Notes: generated by a model from the sequence alone, not told the origin. A stretch of 64,000 bases of DNA from Chryseobacterium lacus (GCF_003336205.1 NZ_QPIE01000002.1:62001-126000); one strand, 5' to 3'; positions 1 through 8,227 are shown, counted from the first letter of the stretch. Translations and numbers: made by a program.

Positions 1-841
1 CAATATGTTGGGTTAAAATATCAATACCATTCCGTAAAGCGTGAGATTTTAAGTATTCCGTTGCTTTAGTTTTGTATTTTAAAAATCTGTCTACACCTTC
101 ACCAGCTTTTATCACAGGCAAATCTTCCAACAAATCTTTAACTAAATAATTATTTTCAATTGCAATTTCTTCCAGATTTGGTATACTAATCTTTTTGTTT
201 TTTTGCCAACCTAGTATGATAATTCGTTTTCTGTTTTGCAATACTCCAAAGTTTTTTGCTTCAAGCGTATGCAGTTTTATTTGATAGCCTTTTTTGTTAA
301 AAATCTTTTCCATCTCTTCGAGATAGTGTCCACCTTTAGCAGACTTTAATCCCAAAACATTTTCAAAAACAAACATATTAGGCTTATATCTTTCTAAGTA
401 TTTAGCATATTGAATAAAGAGGTAATTTCTTGGGTCACCTACCATTTTGGTTTTGGACCGTGAGCGTCCAACTAATGAATATGCTTGGCACGGAGGACCA
501 CCAATAATTAAATCAACCTTTCTTTTTCCTAGGCTTTTCTTTATTTGCTGGTGTATAGTTTCATTGTGCTCATCTCCAATTGGAAGGTTAATAACAGAGT
601 CCAAAATGTCTTTTGGCACACTTAAATATAATTGCTCACGAGTTATTTCTCCTTTAAGATAAGAAATGTAAATTTTATAGTTGTTGGTAGCTTTTAAGTA
701 ATGGTAAGCTGCTCTTGTTCTCAGAGTATTACATGCAGAATTTTCAATTTCAACGTGAGCAATAGGCTCAAAACCAGCTTGGATAAATCCTTCTGAAAGT
801 CCTCCTGCTCCTGCAAATAAGTCTATGAAATTGTATGTCAT
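1..841 (-). CDS. DNA cytosine-5 methyltransferase (partial, C-terminus outside window)
   Basis: Transfers a methyl group from S-adenosylmethionine to carbon 5 of cytosine in DNA. It reads on the minus strand from ATG at 841 and stays open to the left edge (about 280 codons). Motif I (DLFAGAGGLSEGF, residues 7-19), the catalytic motif IV GGPPCQ with Cys118, and the ENV motif VI (160-162) are all visible and in family order. The target-recognition domain and C-terminus lie off the window. No restriction endonuclease or vsr gene is seen on the visible side, so whether this is part of a restriction-modification system or an orphan enzyme is unknown. Nearby genes look accessory, which fits horizontal acquisition. 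Confidence 0.93.
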   Translation of the reverse strand, partial: MTYNFIDLFAGAGGLSEGFIQAGFEPIAHVEIENSACNTLRTRAAYHYLKATNNYKIYISYLKGEITREQLYLSVPKDILDSVINLPIGDEHNETIHQQIKKSLGKRKVDLIIGGPPCQAYSLVGRSRSKTKMVGDPRNYLFIQYAKYLERYKPNMFVFENVLGLKSAKGGHYLEEMEKIFNKKGYQIKLHTLEAKNFGVLQNRKRIIILGWQKNKKISIPNLEEIAIENNYLVKDLLEDLPVIKAGEGVDRFLKYKTKATEYLKSHALRNGIDILTQHI

Positions 842-1088
842 TATTATCTTCTCTAATTATTTTTTTCTGTTCAACAGCTTGAAATTAAGCTTATTTCTGA
901 CAAGGAATTACTTATAAATAATGCGTCGGAAAACACCTGAAAATGTCTGCCATTTTTTGTATTGCCCAACATTCAAATATAGTAATTGTCACTAATATAA
1001 CCACAATCGCTTATGAAGTAATCCAATATTTATTGAGTATGGTTCATTAACTGACAATTAATTAGAGTAGATTTTGCAAATCAGCTTC

Positions 1089-1215
1089 TCACACTCCATC
1101 CATCATCTTCCTCATCAGCGATATCTGCTCCAAATGATAATAACCGTGCTCGATAACGCCTTCTATATTTTCAGAAAAGTTCCGTATCGCTCATCGATAA
1201 ACGTCTTGTCATTTG
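1089..1215 (-). pseudogene. decayed 3' fragment of a DinB-like gene
   Basis: Read on the minus strand, two frames together spell a recognisable C-terminus: FIDERYGTF in one frame, then ENIEGVIEHGYYHLEQISLM and a stop at 1089-1091 in another. The H-x-x-x-H-type ending (EHGYYHLEQI) resembles DinB/YfiT-family proteins. A frameshift lies near 1173-1180 and further stops lie upstream. I see no intact gene around it. The family call rests on memory of the motif only and could be wrong. Confidence 0.4.
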
Positions 1216-1333
1216 CTCAACCAATCGTCAAACTTTTAAACGTTTTCAAAAAAGCCTGCAACGCTCGACGCCTGTTTTCGCAAACAAAAACTTGTTTTTT
1301 TTATAAGAAAAATCTCTTTTCCTTCTTCCTTTT

Positions 1334-1520
1334 GTTCGGGTACGGTTCGGGTCTCCTTCGGATCGTGTTCGGTAAAATGGGGGTTTTACCGAAGGTTTAC
1401 CGAACACGACCCGAACAACATCCGAACAAAACCACTTTTCTGTTACCCGTGTTCTTTTTCACTACCGGACAGTATTCGGACAGTTACAGGACCTCTTCGG
1501 GCATTACCCGGTAAAATGAC
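1334..1520. repeat. GTTCGG-rich inverted-repeat zone upstream of the DUF6266 gene
   Basis: This short stretch is full of GTTCGG/CCGAAC words and is more GC-rich than its flanks. A perfect 14-base inverted repeat (TCGTGTTCGGTAAA at 1363-1376, its complement at 1396-1409) encloses a second possible stem (CGGTAAAA 1370-1377 with TTTTACCG 1384-1391). The two stems share their left arm, so they cannot form together. CGGTAAAATG recurs near 1510. Function unknown; it could be a recombination site, a regulatory leader or a mobile-element remnant. Confidence 0.7.
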
Positions 1521-1539
1521 GTCAACCCGCTCTACAAGC

Positions 1540-1570
1540 TTGTTTACATGGATTTGCGTGCGTATGTTTG
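1540..1570 (+). promoter_or_regulatory. predicted promoter for the DUF6266 gene
   Basis: TTG at 1540-1542, a 20-base spacer, then TATGTTTG at 1563-1570 match the Bacteroidetes -33/-7 consensus. Transcription would begin near 1577, leaving a leader of about 19 bases before the ATG at 1596. Confidence 0.5.
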
Positions 1571-1595
1571 TAACTCATTTTAAACACTTTTTGCA

Positions 1596-2237
1596 ATGGC
1601 AGAGATTAAAAAAGGAATCCTGGGAGGATTCAGTGGTACCGTAGGTACCGTAGTAGGAACCAATTGGCGCGGCAAGGACATTATCAAAAGCCGCCCCAGA
1701 GCGTCCAGGAAAGCTCCAACTGCAAAGCAGCTGGAGCAGAGGGTTAAATTTTCAGCAGCGGTAGGTTTTCTTACGCCGCTGAAAGAAGTGCAGAATGCCT
1801 ATTTTGGCAGCAACTCAGGAGCCAGGTCGCGCCTGAACCTTTCGGTATCACAGATGATACGGGAAGCGATGGAAATGACGGGGGATGTACCTCAGATTAT
1901 TTTCAACAAGGTGCAGGTGACCAAAGGAGAACTAACCGGATTGATGAACCCCGAAGTGGCTCCCGGTACAGGCAATGTTCTGGAGTTTACGTGGGAGGAC
2001 AATTCGGATCAGGCGAAATCCAGTGCAGACGATGTATTCTCCACGGTGTGTTACTGTTCAGACCTGAAGGAGTTTCACCTCACGGATGGTCCGGCAACCA
2101 GAAGCACGATGACTGAACAGGTCAGCATGCCTGCTGCCTTTGCAGGAAAAGAGGTACAGGTGTATGCCTTCCTTCACGCTGCTGACGGCGGCATCGCCTG
2201 CAATTCGGTGTATCTGGGTGCGGTTACCCTTCAGTAA
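1596..2237 (+). CDS. DUF6266 family protein
   Basis: A 213-residue protein of unknown function. The N-terminus (MAEIKKGILGGFSGTVGTVV, then a GTNWRG segment) is the Gly-rich start typical of DUF6266 proteins, which are known from Bacteroidetes. No signal peptide or membrane segment is seen. The middle is polar and the C-terminal half looks beta-rich. It has its own predicted promoter and ends just before a strong bidirectional hairpin, so it is a single-gene unit. The methyltransferase, HTH gene and repeats around it suggest an accessory locus. The family name is by N-terminal pattern; no role can be assigned. Confidence 0.85.
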   Translation: MAEIKKGILGGFSGTVGTVVGTNWRGKDIIKSRPRASRKAPTAKQLEQRVKFSAAVGFLTPLKEVQNAYFGSNSGARSRLNLSVSQMIREAMEMTGDVPQIIFNKVQVTKGELTGLMNPEVAPGTGNVLEFTWEDNSDQAKSSADDVFSTVCYCSDLKEFHLTDGPATRSTMTEQVSMPAAFAGKEVQVYAFLHAADGGIACNSVYLGAVTLQ

Positions 2238-2256
2238 CCCGCAGGATGCCACAAGT

Positions 2257-2287
2257 AAGGCCGTTTCACGAATTGTGAAACGGCCTT
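2257..2287. terminator. bidirectional terminator hairpin
   Basis: Perfect 13-base arms (AAGGCCGTTTCAC and its complement) with a 5-base loop lie between the DUF6266 gene and the convergent HTH gene. Each side has a short run ending in T, so it can serve both. Confidence 0.8.
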
Positions 2288-2311
2288 CTTCTTCAGAATA
2301 AAAAGTAAAAA

Positions 2312-2572
2312 TCAGCTTCTCCCTCTCATTCTTTTGCGGATGCTTCTGAGGGTAGATTTGGGATAGTAAAACTTCCCGTTCATCTTGGCATATCTTACCA
2401 GACCCTGTTGTCTCCAGCGATAAAGTGTTCTATCACTGATATGCAGCATACTTTTCAGATCCGCATTGTCATAAAACCCTTCATCTTCCTCCTCAACCTT
2501 TTGCAATAATGCTTTTAAAGTCTGTGCAAGATCAAGAAGCATCTGCTCCATGTTGTCGTTTTCATTCATCAT
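2312..2572 (-). CDS. small helix-turn-helix DNA-binding protein
   Basis: An 86-residue protein. Residues 1-35 are acidic and probably helical; residues 38-80 form a MerR/excisionase-like helix-turn-helix (ADLKSMLHISDRTLYRWRQQ followed by a basic wing ending RKRMRGRS). Proteins of this kind are common in Bacteroidetes mobile elements and act as small regulators or excisionases. The start could be either of two adjacent ATG codons at 2572 and 2569. It converges with the DUF6266 gene across the hairpin at 2257-2287. The domain is clear; its target is unknown. Confidence 0.85.
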   Translation of the reverse strand: MMNENDNMEQMLLDLAQTLKALLQKVEEEDEGFYDNADLKSMLHISDRTLYRWRQQGLVRYAKMNGKFYYPKSTLRSIRKRMRGRS

Positions 2573-2712
2573 TAAAATGTTATGAATTTGAACCCCTGCT
2601 TACTCGTTCCGGGCAGGACTCGGATGGAAGATTGGGCCGTACTCTGTAAGGCAGGAACATAAAAAAAAGTGTTAAATTAAAGCAAAAGGCTGCTTCTAAA
2701 TGAACTTTTTTG

Positions 2713-2823
2713 TAGTTTCGCGTTTACAAAGCAGGAGGTTGATGTATCTTCCAGACATCGCTTCCTCTCTTGGTGAATAAGAAGTCCATTACTTTTCGAG
2801 GGTGCAGGGCTTCTTTTTTTTTT
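2713..2823 (+). ncRNA. candidate mini-transcript with a 12-codon ORF and terminator
   Basis: An intrinsic terminator (AAGAAGTCC 2779-2787 pairing with GGGCTTCTT 2807-2815, then a long T run) sits on the plus strand with no plus-strand gene upstream of it since 2237. Before it lies a box TAGTTTCG (2713-2720, one mismatch to TAnnTTTG), a strong AGGAGG at 2733-2738, and an ATG at 2742 opening a 12-codon frame (MYLPDIASSLGE) whose stop touches the hairpin base. No -33 box is evident. It could be a small RNA or a mini-gene; no gene follows for an attenuator to control. Confidence 0.35.
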
Positions 2824-3180
2824 TTATTTTTTGATCACTCTCTTGACCAGTTGGTAATGGTTTTCTTCATCCATTCGCCTGATGTCAAAAATAGTGGTGT
2901 CTTCTGAAGTATAATCAATATCCAAATCCTGCAGCAGGCTTTTAGCATTTATATAATAATACGCTCCCGCCTTGGCTATATTAAAGGTCTCATCGTCCGC
3001 CTGGCTGAACATCAGTATCACCAGCTGATCGTTCTCATCAAACCCGAATTTAGCAAACTTGTATTTATTCAGGTTTAAAAGCTCCATCGCTCCTTTTGAG
3101 AATCCTAATTTCCCTGTCTTGTGCACCGTAATTTTCGCCGGTGCATGACTTTCTTTTGGCTTCAGTATTCTTATTTTCAT
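2824..3180 (-). CDS. conserved hypothetical protein
   Basis: A 118-residue soluble protein that I do not recognise. It begins MKIRILKPKESHAPAKITVH, has a basic first half, then a stretch (residues 42-58, FAKFGFDENDQLVILMF) that looks like a beta-hairpin, and ends with basic residues. No signal peptide, membrane segment or catalytic motif is seen. Its upstream region carries one of the best promoter matches in the window, so it is probably expressed. It is transcribed away from aroC and has no operon partner. Confidence 0.75.
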   Translation of the reverse strand: MKIRILKPKESHAPAKITVHKTGKLGFSKGAMELLNLNKYKFAKFGFDENDQLVILMFSQADDETFNIAKAGAYYYINAKSLLQDLDIDYTSEDTTIFDIRRMDEENHYQLVKRVIKK

Positions 3181-3204
3181 ACCATTTCTTTTAGTTTAAT
3201 ATCA

Positions 3205-3235
3205 CAAAAATATACTTTTGATTCCAATTTACAAA
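3205..3235 (-). promoter_or_regulatory. predicted promoter for the hypothetical gene at 2824-3180
   Basis: On the minus strand TTTG (3235-3232), a 19-base spacer and TATTTTTG (3212-3205) match the Bacteroidetes consensus exactly. The start site would fall near 3198, about 18 bases before the ATG. A second, overlapping TAATTTTG box lies at 3239-3232. Confidence 0.65.
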
Positions 3236-3519
3236 ATTACTTTGCAAAATATTTATCCACAATCTTCTGATCTGTAATGTTATATATGTACATGTGCAAG
3301 TTTAAAACCCTTGTTACAAGCATTTAATCACCATTAAATCTCTTGTATTGTTCTCTCATTTTTTAATTAATGTTTCTTTTTGTGTTTACTTTTTTAATTA
3401 CTTGCATATTTGCAAATAACCTCTGGAGTGCATCGCCTTTCAAGACAATCAGCAAGCAATCATACCAGTCCCTACACAATAAACCGATTAACCAGCGTAC
3501 TAAGTGAATAAGTTAGCAA

Positions 3520-3567
3520 GTGAATAAGCAAATAAGCGAATAAGCGAATAAGCGAATAAGCGAATAA
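3520..3567. repeat. 8-base tandem repeat (GCGAATAA)
   Basis: Four exact copies of GCGAATAA (3536-3567) are preceded by two variants (GTGAATAA 3520-3527, GCAAATAA 3528-3535). The unit count is likely to vary between strains by slippage. It lies in the 817-base gap 3181-3997 before aroC. Confidence 0.9.
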
Positions 3568-3600
3568 GCAAAATTACAACAAAACAGATATCCGCTGTGG

Positions 3601-3936
3601 CTTCGAGTACCTCAGCCACCCGAGGCGACTAACCATATAAACGATTAATCACTTAACCGAAAAGCAAATTCGCAAATTTGCTGATTTGCAAATTTGCCCA
3701 TTAAACAACTAACCGATTAACCAATTAAACCAATATTCACCATTCCCTTTTTGCGTTTTATAATCGTGAAATCCGTGAGAACTAAAATCCACTTTGGTTT
3801 CGAGAGCCTCAGCCACCCGAACCGATTAACCATCTAACTATCTAAACGATTAATCACTTAACCCAAAAGCAAATTCGCAAATTTGCTGATTTGCAAATTT
3901 TCCCACTAAACAACTAACCGATTAACCAAATAACCT
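3601..3936. repeat. two imperfect copies of a roughly 130-base repeat
   Basis: The segment 3601-3729 recurs in altered form at 3797-3936. Both copies hold CCTCAGCCACCCGA, then AAACGATTAATCACTTAAC, then a self-complementary run built from GCAAATTTGC words, then AACAACTAACCGATTAACCA. The two copies flank about 65 bases of other sequence. No coding frame is evident. The GCAAATTTGC runs can fold into hairpins. Together with the 8-base repeat this accounts for most of the non-coding stretch before aroC. Confidence 0.8.
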
Positions 3937-3985
3937 TCTCAAAACAATTAACTAATTAACCGATGAATCCATTCCGCAAATTGCT

Positions 3986-3993
3986 TATCTTTG
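3986..3993 (+). promoter_or_regulatory. -7 box (TATCTTTG) directly before aroC
   Basis: TATCTTTG matches TAnnTTTG exactly and ends only four bases before the aroC ATG at 3998, so transcription would begin at or near the A of the start codon (a leaderless message). No clear -33 TTTG is seen at the usual distance, which weakens the call. Confidence 0.45.
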
Positions 3994-3997
3994 TCCT

Positions 3998-5056
3998 ATG
4001 TTCAGTTTTGGAAATTTTCTGACTTTATCTACTTTCGGCGAGAGCCACGGTGAAGCCTATGGTGGCATCATCCAGAATGTCCCTGCCGGACTGACCATTG
4101 ATTTCAAAGCCATTCAGCACCAACTGAACCGCCGGAGACCGGGACAAAGTTCTCTGGTGACCCAAAGAAAGGAAAGCGATACCGTTACTTTTCTGTCCGG
4201 AATTTTCGAAGGAAGAACCACTGGCACCCCCATCGGTTTTCACATCAGAAATGAAGATCAGAAGCCCAAAGATTATCAGCACCTCGCAGACACCTACCGT
4301 CCCAGCCATGCCGATTTCACCTACGAGCAGAAGTACGGCATCCGCGATTACCGTGGTGGCGGAAGATCATCTGCCCGGGAAACCCTCAACTGGGTAGCGG
4401 CAGGAGCTTTGGCGAAACAGCTCATCCCTGAGGTGCAGATTCAGGCCTATGTTTCCTCTGTAGGGGAAATATTTTGTGAGAAACCGTATCAGAAGCTGGA
4501 CTTATCAAAAACAGACGACAGTGAAATCCGTTGTCCGGATCCTCACACCGCTGCCAGGATGACAGCAGAAGTAAAAAGAATAAAAAAAGAAGGCAACACC
4601 ATTGGAGGAACCATCACCTGCGTGGTAAGAAACCTTCCGGCCGGAATTGGAGAACCCGTGTTCGGGAAATTACAGGCCGAACTGGCCAAAGCCATGATGA
4701 ACATCAATGCCGCAAAAGGCTTCGAATACGGAAGCGGTTTCTGCGGTGCAAAAATGACCGGAGCCGAACACAACGATATTTTCAATCCTGATTTTACCAC
4801 CAAAACCAACCTTTCAGGAGGCATACAGGGCGGGATCTCCAACGGAATGGACGTGTATTTCCGGGTCGCATTCAAGCCGGTCGCCACCCTGCTGCGGCCG
4901 CAGCCCAGCGTAGATAGGGACGGCCAACCGGTAACGCTGGAAGGGAGAGGACGGCACGACGCCTGTGTAGTTCCCCGGGCAGTACCCATAGTAGAAAATC
5001 TCGCCGCATTTGTCCTGGCAGATTTGATGCTGATCAACAAATTAAGAACTTTCTGA
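3998..5056 (+). CDS. aroC: chorismate synthase
   Basis: Catalyses the last shikimate-pathway step, turning 5-enolpyruvylshikimate-3-phosphate into chorismate with reduced FMN, in the cytoplasm. At 352 residues it is of normal length. Family signatures are present: FGESHG near residue 13, RRRPGQS near 45, the [13 protein letters not shown] region that binds FMN and substrate, and [16 protein letters not shown] near the C-terminus. The ATG follows a -7 box almost directly, so the message may be leaderless. The thioredoxin-like gene begins 44 bases downstream and may be co-transcribed. Confidence 0.98.
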   Translation: MFSFGNFLTLSTFGESHGEAYGGIIQNVPAGLTIDFKAIQHQLNRRRPGQSSLVTQRKESDTVTFLSGIFEGRTTGTPIGFHIRNEDQKPKDYQHLADTYRPSHADFTYEQKYGIRDYRGGGRSSARETLNWVAAGALAKQLIPEVQIQAYVSSVGEIFCEKPYQKLDLSKTDDSEIRCPDPHTAARMTAEVKRIKKEGNTIGGTITCVVRNLPAGIGEPVFGKLQAELAKAMMNINAAKGFEYGSGFCGAKMTGAEHNDIFNPDFTTKTNLSGGIQGGISNGMDVYFRVAFKPVATLLRPQPSVDRDGQPVTLEGRGRHDACVVPRAVPIVENLAAFVLADLMLINKLRTF

Positions 5057-5100
5057 TAACATGTCGGATGAGGATAAAGAATTAAAAACACAGTAATACA

Positions 5101-5664
5101 ATGAAAACATATTGGGAGAAATCCATCACCTTCGACGAATATATGAAGGTGGCCAAAGAAAGAGTAAGCCATCCAAGAAATGAGGCTGATGAAGAAATGA
5201 AGGAATACTACGACCTCGGGTTGCAGCGGATGGAACGCACCCTGAAAACCTTCAGAAAGGAAGAGGAGCAGCTGGAAACCCTGAAGAAGAAAAACTTCAA
5301 AGGAAAAATTCTTATCGTTACCGAACCCTGGTGCGGCGATGCGAGTGCTACAGTACCCGCAGTCAGCCAATTTTTTGAAGGCCATAACGAAGTCCGCATC
5401 TTCCTTCGCGATGAGGATACTTCCCTCATTGACCAATTTCTCACCAACGGAACCCAGTCCATCCCTATCGTGATTCTTCTGAATGAAAATTATGAACTGA
5501 TCGCCCATTGGGGACCGCGTCCGGCCTTCGGAACGGAGCTTCTGGCAAAATTCAAGGCGGATCCTGAAGCCTATCCGAGAGAAGAGTTTTACAATGACCT
5601 GCAAGTCTATTACGCAAAAAACCGCGGCAAAGATGCCATAACAGAAATATTAGAATTAATGTAA
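5101..5664 (+). CDS. thioredoxin-like protein with a WCGD active-site variant
   Basis: A 187-residue protein without a signal peptide. Residues 1-60 are helical; from about residue 62 (GKILIVTEPWCGDASATVPA) it has a thioredoxin fold whose active-site loop reads WCGD, so the second (resolving) Cys of WCxxC is replaced by Asp. The cis-Pro loop (TQSIPIVILL) is present. It may act through a single Cys or as a binding protein rather than a disulfide reductase. It lies 4 bases upstream of a TlpA-like gene, suggesting a shared redox role. Confidence 0.88.
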   Translation: MKTYWEKSITFDEYMKVAKERVSHPRNEADEEMKEYYDLGLQRMERTLKTFRKEEEQLETLKKKNFKGKILIVTEPWCGDASATVPAVSQFFEGHNEVRIFLRDEDTSLIDQFLTNGTQSIPIVILLNENYELIAHWGPRPAFGTELLAKFKADPEAYPREEFYNDLQVYYAKNRGKDAITEILELM

Positions 5665-5668
5665 AACC

Positions 5669-6220
5669 ATGAAGTTCTTCAGAAAAAATATCATTTACCT
5701 CCTCCTGCTGGGTGTGCTGGCAGCCATATTTTTAATTCCCGGTGCCAAAGATTTCCTGAAAGACCGTTTTTTTCCCGTCGCCGCCATTGAAGAAGCGGTT
5801 CATGTGGAAGATACGGCCTACGATATTGTGCTGAAAGGCATTAATGTTCCGGATGCCAATTTCAAAGATTTTAAAGGGAAGAAGACGGTATTCCTGAATT
5901 TTTGGGGAACCTGGTGTGCGCCGTGCCGGGAAGAATGGCCCACCATTGAAGCCCTCTACGAATCCCGGAAAGACAAGATGGATTTCGTGCTTATTGCGAT
6001 GATGGACAAGGAAGAAGATGTCCGTAAATTTGTAGAAGAAAAAGGGTATACCGCACCGGTGTATCTCGCGGAAAGCCCCATCAGCGGAAAAATTCTGCCT
6101 AAGGTATTTCCGACTACTTTTATTCTGGACAAAAACGGAAGAATCCTGCTGAAGGAAACCTCCTCCAAAGACTGGAATACAGATGCTGTTCATCAGTTTA
6201 TCGACAGGATTGCCCCTTAG
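5669..6220 (+). CDS. TlpA-like periplasmic thiol-disulfide oxidoreductase
   Basis: A 183-residue membrane-anchored redox protein. An uncleaved N-terminal membrane segment (about residues 8-24) is followed by a periplasmic thioredoxin/AhpC-TSA domain with the full WCAPC active site (FWGTWCAPCREEWP) and a cis-Pro loop (VFPTTFILDKNG). Proteins of this family reduce or rearrange disulfides, for example in cytochrome maturation. It follows the WCGD protein by four bases and probably shares its transcript. Confidence 0.93.
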   Translation: MKFFRKNIIYLLLLGVLAAIFLIPGAKDFLKDRFFPVAAIEEAVHVEDTAYDIVLKGINVPDANFKDFKGKKTVFLNFWGTWCAPCREEWPTIEALYESRKDKMDFVLIAMMDKEEDVRKFVEEKGYTAPVYLAESPISGKILPKVFPTTFILDKNGRILLKETSSKDWNTDAVHQFIDRIAP

Positions 6221-6318
6221 ACACCTGGATAAAGTAGAGCAGCTTTTGGCAAGTAAATTGATAAAGTATGGACATTGAAATGACTCGAACAAAAAACATT
6301 TCCATACCAAACACAAAA

Positions 6319-6660
6319 ATGAAATATTCAAAAATAGAACTTGCAAAACAGGCCATCAAACACAAAGGCCTGATGAGGAAAATCCCCGACATCTACAGGA
6401 TGATAAAGTACTGGAGAAAAGGAATTTATCCTGTGAACTCCATCGATATGATTCTGCCGATCCTCGGAATTCTCTATATCATCTCTCCTATCGACCTGCT
6501 GCCGGAAATTGCGGTGCCTGTTCTGGGAATAGCGGATGATTTGGCTGTACTTTCCTTAACTTTGCCTAAATTGCTGAAGGAAGTGGACAAGTTTCTCCTC
6601 TGGGAAGCAAAGCAAAAAGGCAATTTACAAAACATATCCGATGCCAAAATCATCGGGTAA
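6319..6660 (+). CDS. YkvA-like DUF1232 membrane protein
   Basis: A 113-residue protein of the YkvA/DUF1232 family. The core PVNSIDMILPILGILYIISP, then IDLLPE and GIADDLAVLSL, is the family signature: a short hydrophobic hairpin with a conserved S/PID-LP-E turn. Its function is unknown. I chose the ATG at 6319 (MKYSKIELAK, after an A-rich stretch) over the in-frame ATG at 6268, because family members usually begin close to this residue; the longer form would add 17 residues. It converges on der, with no clear terminator between them. Confidence 0.87.
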   Translation: MKYSKIELAKQAIKHKGLMRKIPDIYRMIKYWRKGIYPVNSIDMILPILGILYIISPIDLLPEIAVPVLGIADDLAVLSLTLPKLLKEVDKFLLWEAKQKGNLQNISDAKIIG

Positions 6661-6741
6661 GTGACCATAGAGGTGATCCTGATGAGCATGTATCCGGGTT
6701 TTTTTATCCTTTTTAAAATTTATTGGTTGAAGTAGAATACT

Positions 6742-8052
6742 TTATTTCTGCCTGAAATACACTTCGATGGGAACACCGGTAAAACCAAAATGTTTCCGAA
6801 GCTGATTTTCCGTATACCTTTTATAAGGCTCCTTCACATACTGCGGAAGATTGCAGAAAAACACAAACTGCGGCGAGGGAGTTCCCAGCTGAACGCAGTA
6901 TTTAATCTTAATATATTTTCCTTTCAAAGCAGGCGGCGGATTGTTTTCAAACACCGGAAGCATCACTTCATTCAGTTGAGAAGTCTTGATTTTCTTCTTG
7001 CGGTTTTCGAACACTTCCATCGCGGTATCGACGGCTTTCAGAATTCTCTGTTTCGTTAATGCAGAAACGAACAGTACCGGAATATCTGTAAACTGCCCGA
7101 TTTTATTTTTGATGGTTGCTTCAAAATCCCGCATCGTGTTGGTGTGTTTGTCTTCTACAAGATCCCATTTGTTCACCAGAATCACGATTCCTTTTCTGTT
7201 TTTCTGTGCAATGCCGAAAATATTCATGTCCTGGCTTTCCCAGCCTTGAGTGGCATCCACCATAATGATGACTACATCGGAATTTTCAATAGCTCGCACG
7301 GAGCGCATCACGGAATAAAACTCGAGATTTTCGCTTACCTTGGCTTTCCTCCGCATTCCGGCAGTATCTACCAATACAAACTCGTGCCCGAATTTATTGT
7401 ACAGGGTTTCAATACTGTCGCGCGTGGTTCCGGCAATATCGGTCACAATATTTCTATCGTGATCCAGCAGCGCATTGATCAGAGTGGATTTCCCTACATT
7501 CGGACGGCCGGCAATGGTGATTTTAGGAAGGCCTTCAAAAGGATCTTTATAATCTTTAGTCGGAAAATCTTTTACGATATCATCCAGCAGCTCTCCGGAA
7601 CCCGAACCTGTTGCAGAAGACATGGTGTAATATTTATCAATTCCCAAAGAATAAAACTCGGTGGCAGGAAGCTCTTCTTTGGCAGAATCTACCTTGTTGA
7701 TCACGATATACACAGGTTTTCCGGAACGACGGAGCATTTCATTAATTTCTCTGTCTGTATCGGTTAGGCCTTCCTCCACGTTCATCATAAAGATAATGGA
7801 AGTAGCTTCATCGATGGCCAACTGCACCTGTCTTGCGATTTCTTCCTGGAAAATATCTTCGGTATTCACTTCATATCCACCGGTATCGATGACGGTAAAT
7901 TCAATTCCATTCCAGTCGGATTTCCCGTAATGACGGTCACGGGTAACGCCTGCGGTAGCATCCACGATGGCTTCCCTGCGTTCCAGAAGACGGTTAAAAA
8001 GTGTTGATTTCCCTACATTGGGACGGCCTACAATGGCGACAATGTTGCTCAT
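6742..8052 (-). CDS. der: ribosome biogenesis GTPase Der (EngA)
   Basis: A 436-residue tandem GTPase required for 50S ribosomal subunit assembly. Two G domains are visible: GRPNVGKS near residue 9 with DTGG, NKVD, and again GRPNVGKS near residue 182 with DTAG and NKWD, followed by a C-terminal KH-like domain ending in PIEVYFRQK. Length and domain order are normal for the family. It is a single-gene unit, divergent from the haem-binding gene at 8228. Confidence 0.98.
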   Translation of the reverse strand: MSNIVAIVGRPNVGKSTLFNRLLERREAIVDATAGVTRDRHYGKSDWNGIEFTVIDTGGYEVNTEDIFQEEIARQVQLAIDEATSIIFMMNVEEGLTDTDREINEMLRRSGKPVYIVINKVDSAKEELPATEFYSLGIDKYYTMSSATGSGSGELLDDIVKDFPTKDYKDPFEGLPKITIAGRPNVGKSTLINALLDHDRNIVTDIAGTTRDSIETLYNKFGHEFVLVDTAGMRRKAKVSENLEFYSVMRSVRAIENSDVVIIMVDATQGWESQDMNIFGIAQKNRKGIVILVNKWDLVEDKHTNTMRDFEATIKNKIGQFTDIPVLFVSALTKQRILKAVDTAMEVFENRKKKIKTSQLNEVMLPVFENNPPPALKGKYIKIKYCVQLGTPSPQFVFFCNLPQYVKEPYKRYTENQLRKHFGFTGVPIEVYFRQK

Positions 8053-8227
8053 AAAATTTTGTTTAATAATTCTTCTTGAGAAAGAATGTTGATTATTAAT
8101 GGGTTACCCGGACTTTCCGAGCCCAAAAATTTCGGCAAAGATAATGTTTTCTCCCTTAGCATGGGCAAATACATCATTTTACAAAATCAATGGGAATTTT
8201 GTACATTTAAACACTAAAATCCAGCGT

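Noticed and set aside
1074-1514. 146-residue plus-strand open frame
   Set aside because: It runs through a decayed minus-strand fragment and the GTTCGG repeat zone; composition is not protein-like.
3520-3567. possible CRISPR array
   Set aside because: The unit is only eight bases with no spacers; it is a simple tandem repeat.
4543-5604. 353-residue minus-strand open frame
   Set aside because: It is antisense to aroC and the thioredoxin-like gene, both of which have clear family motifs.
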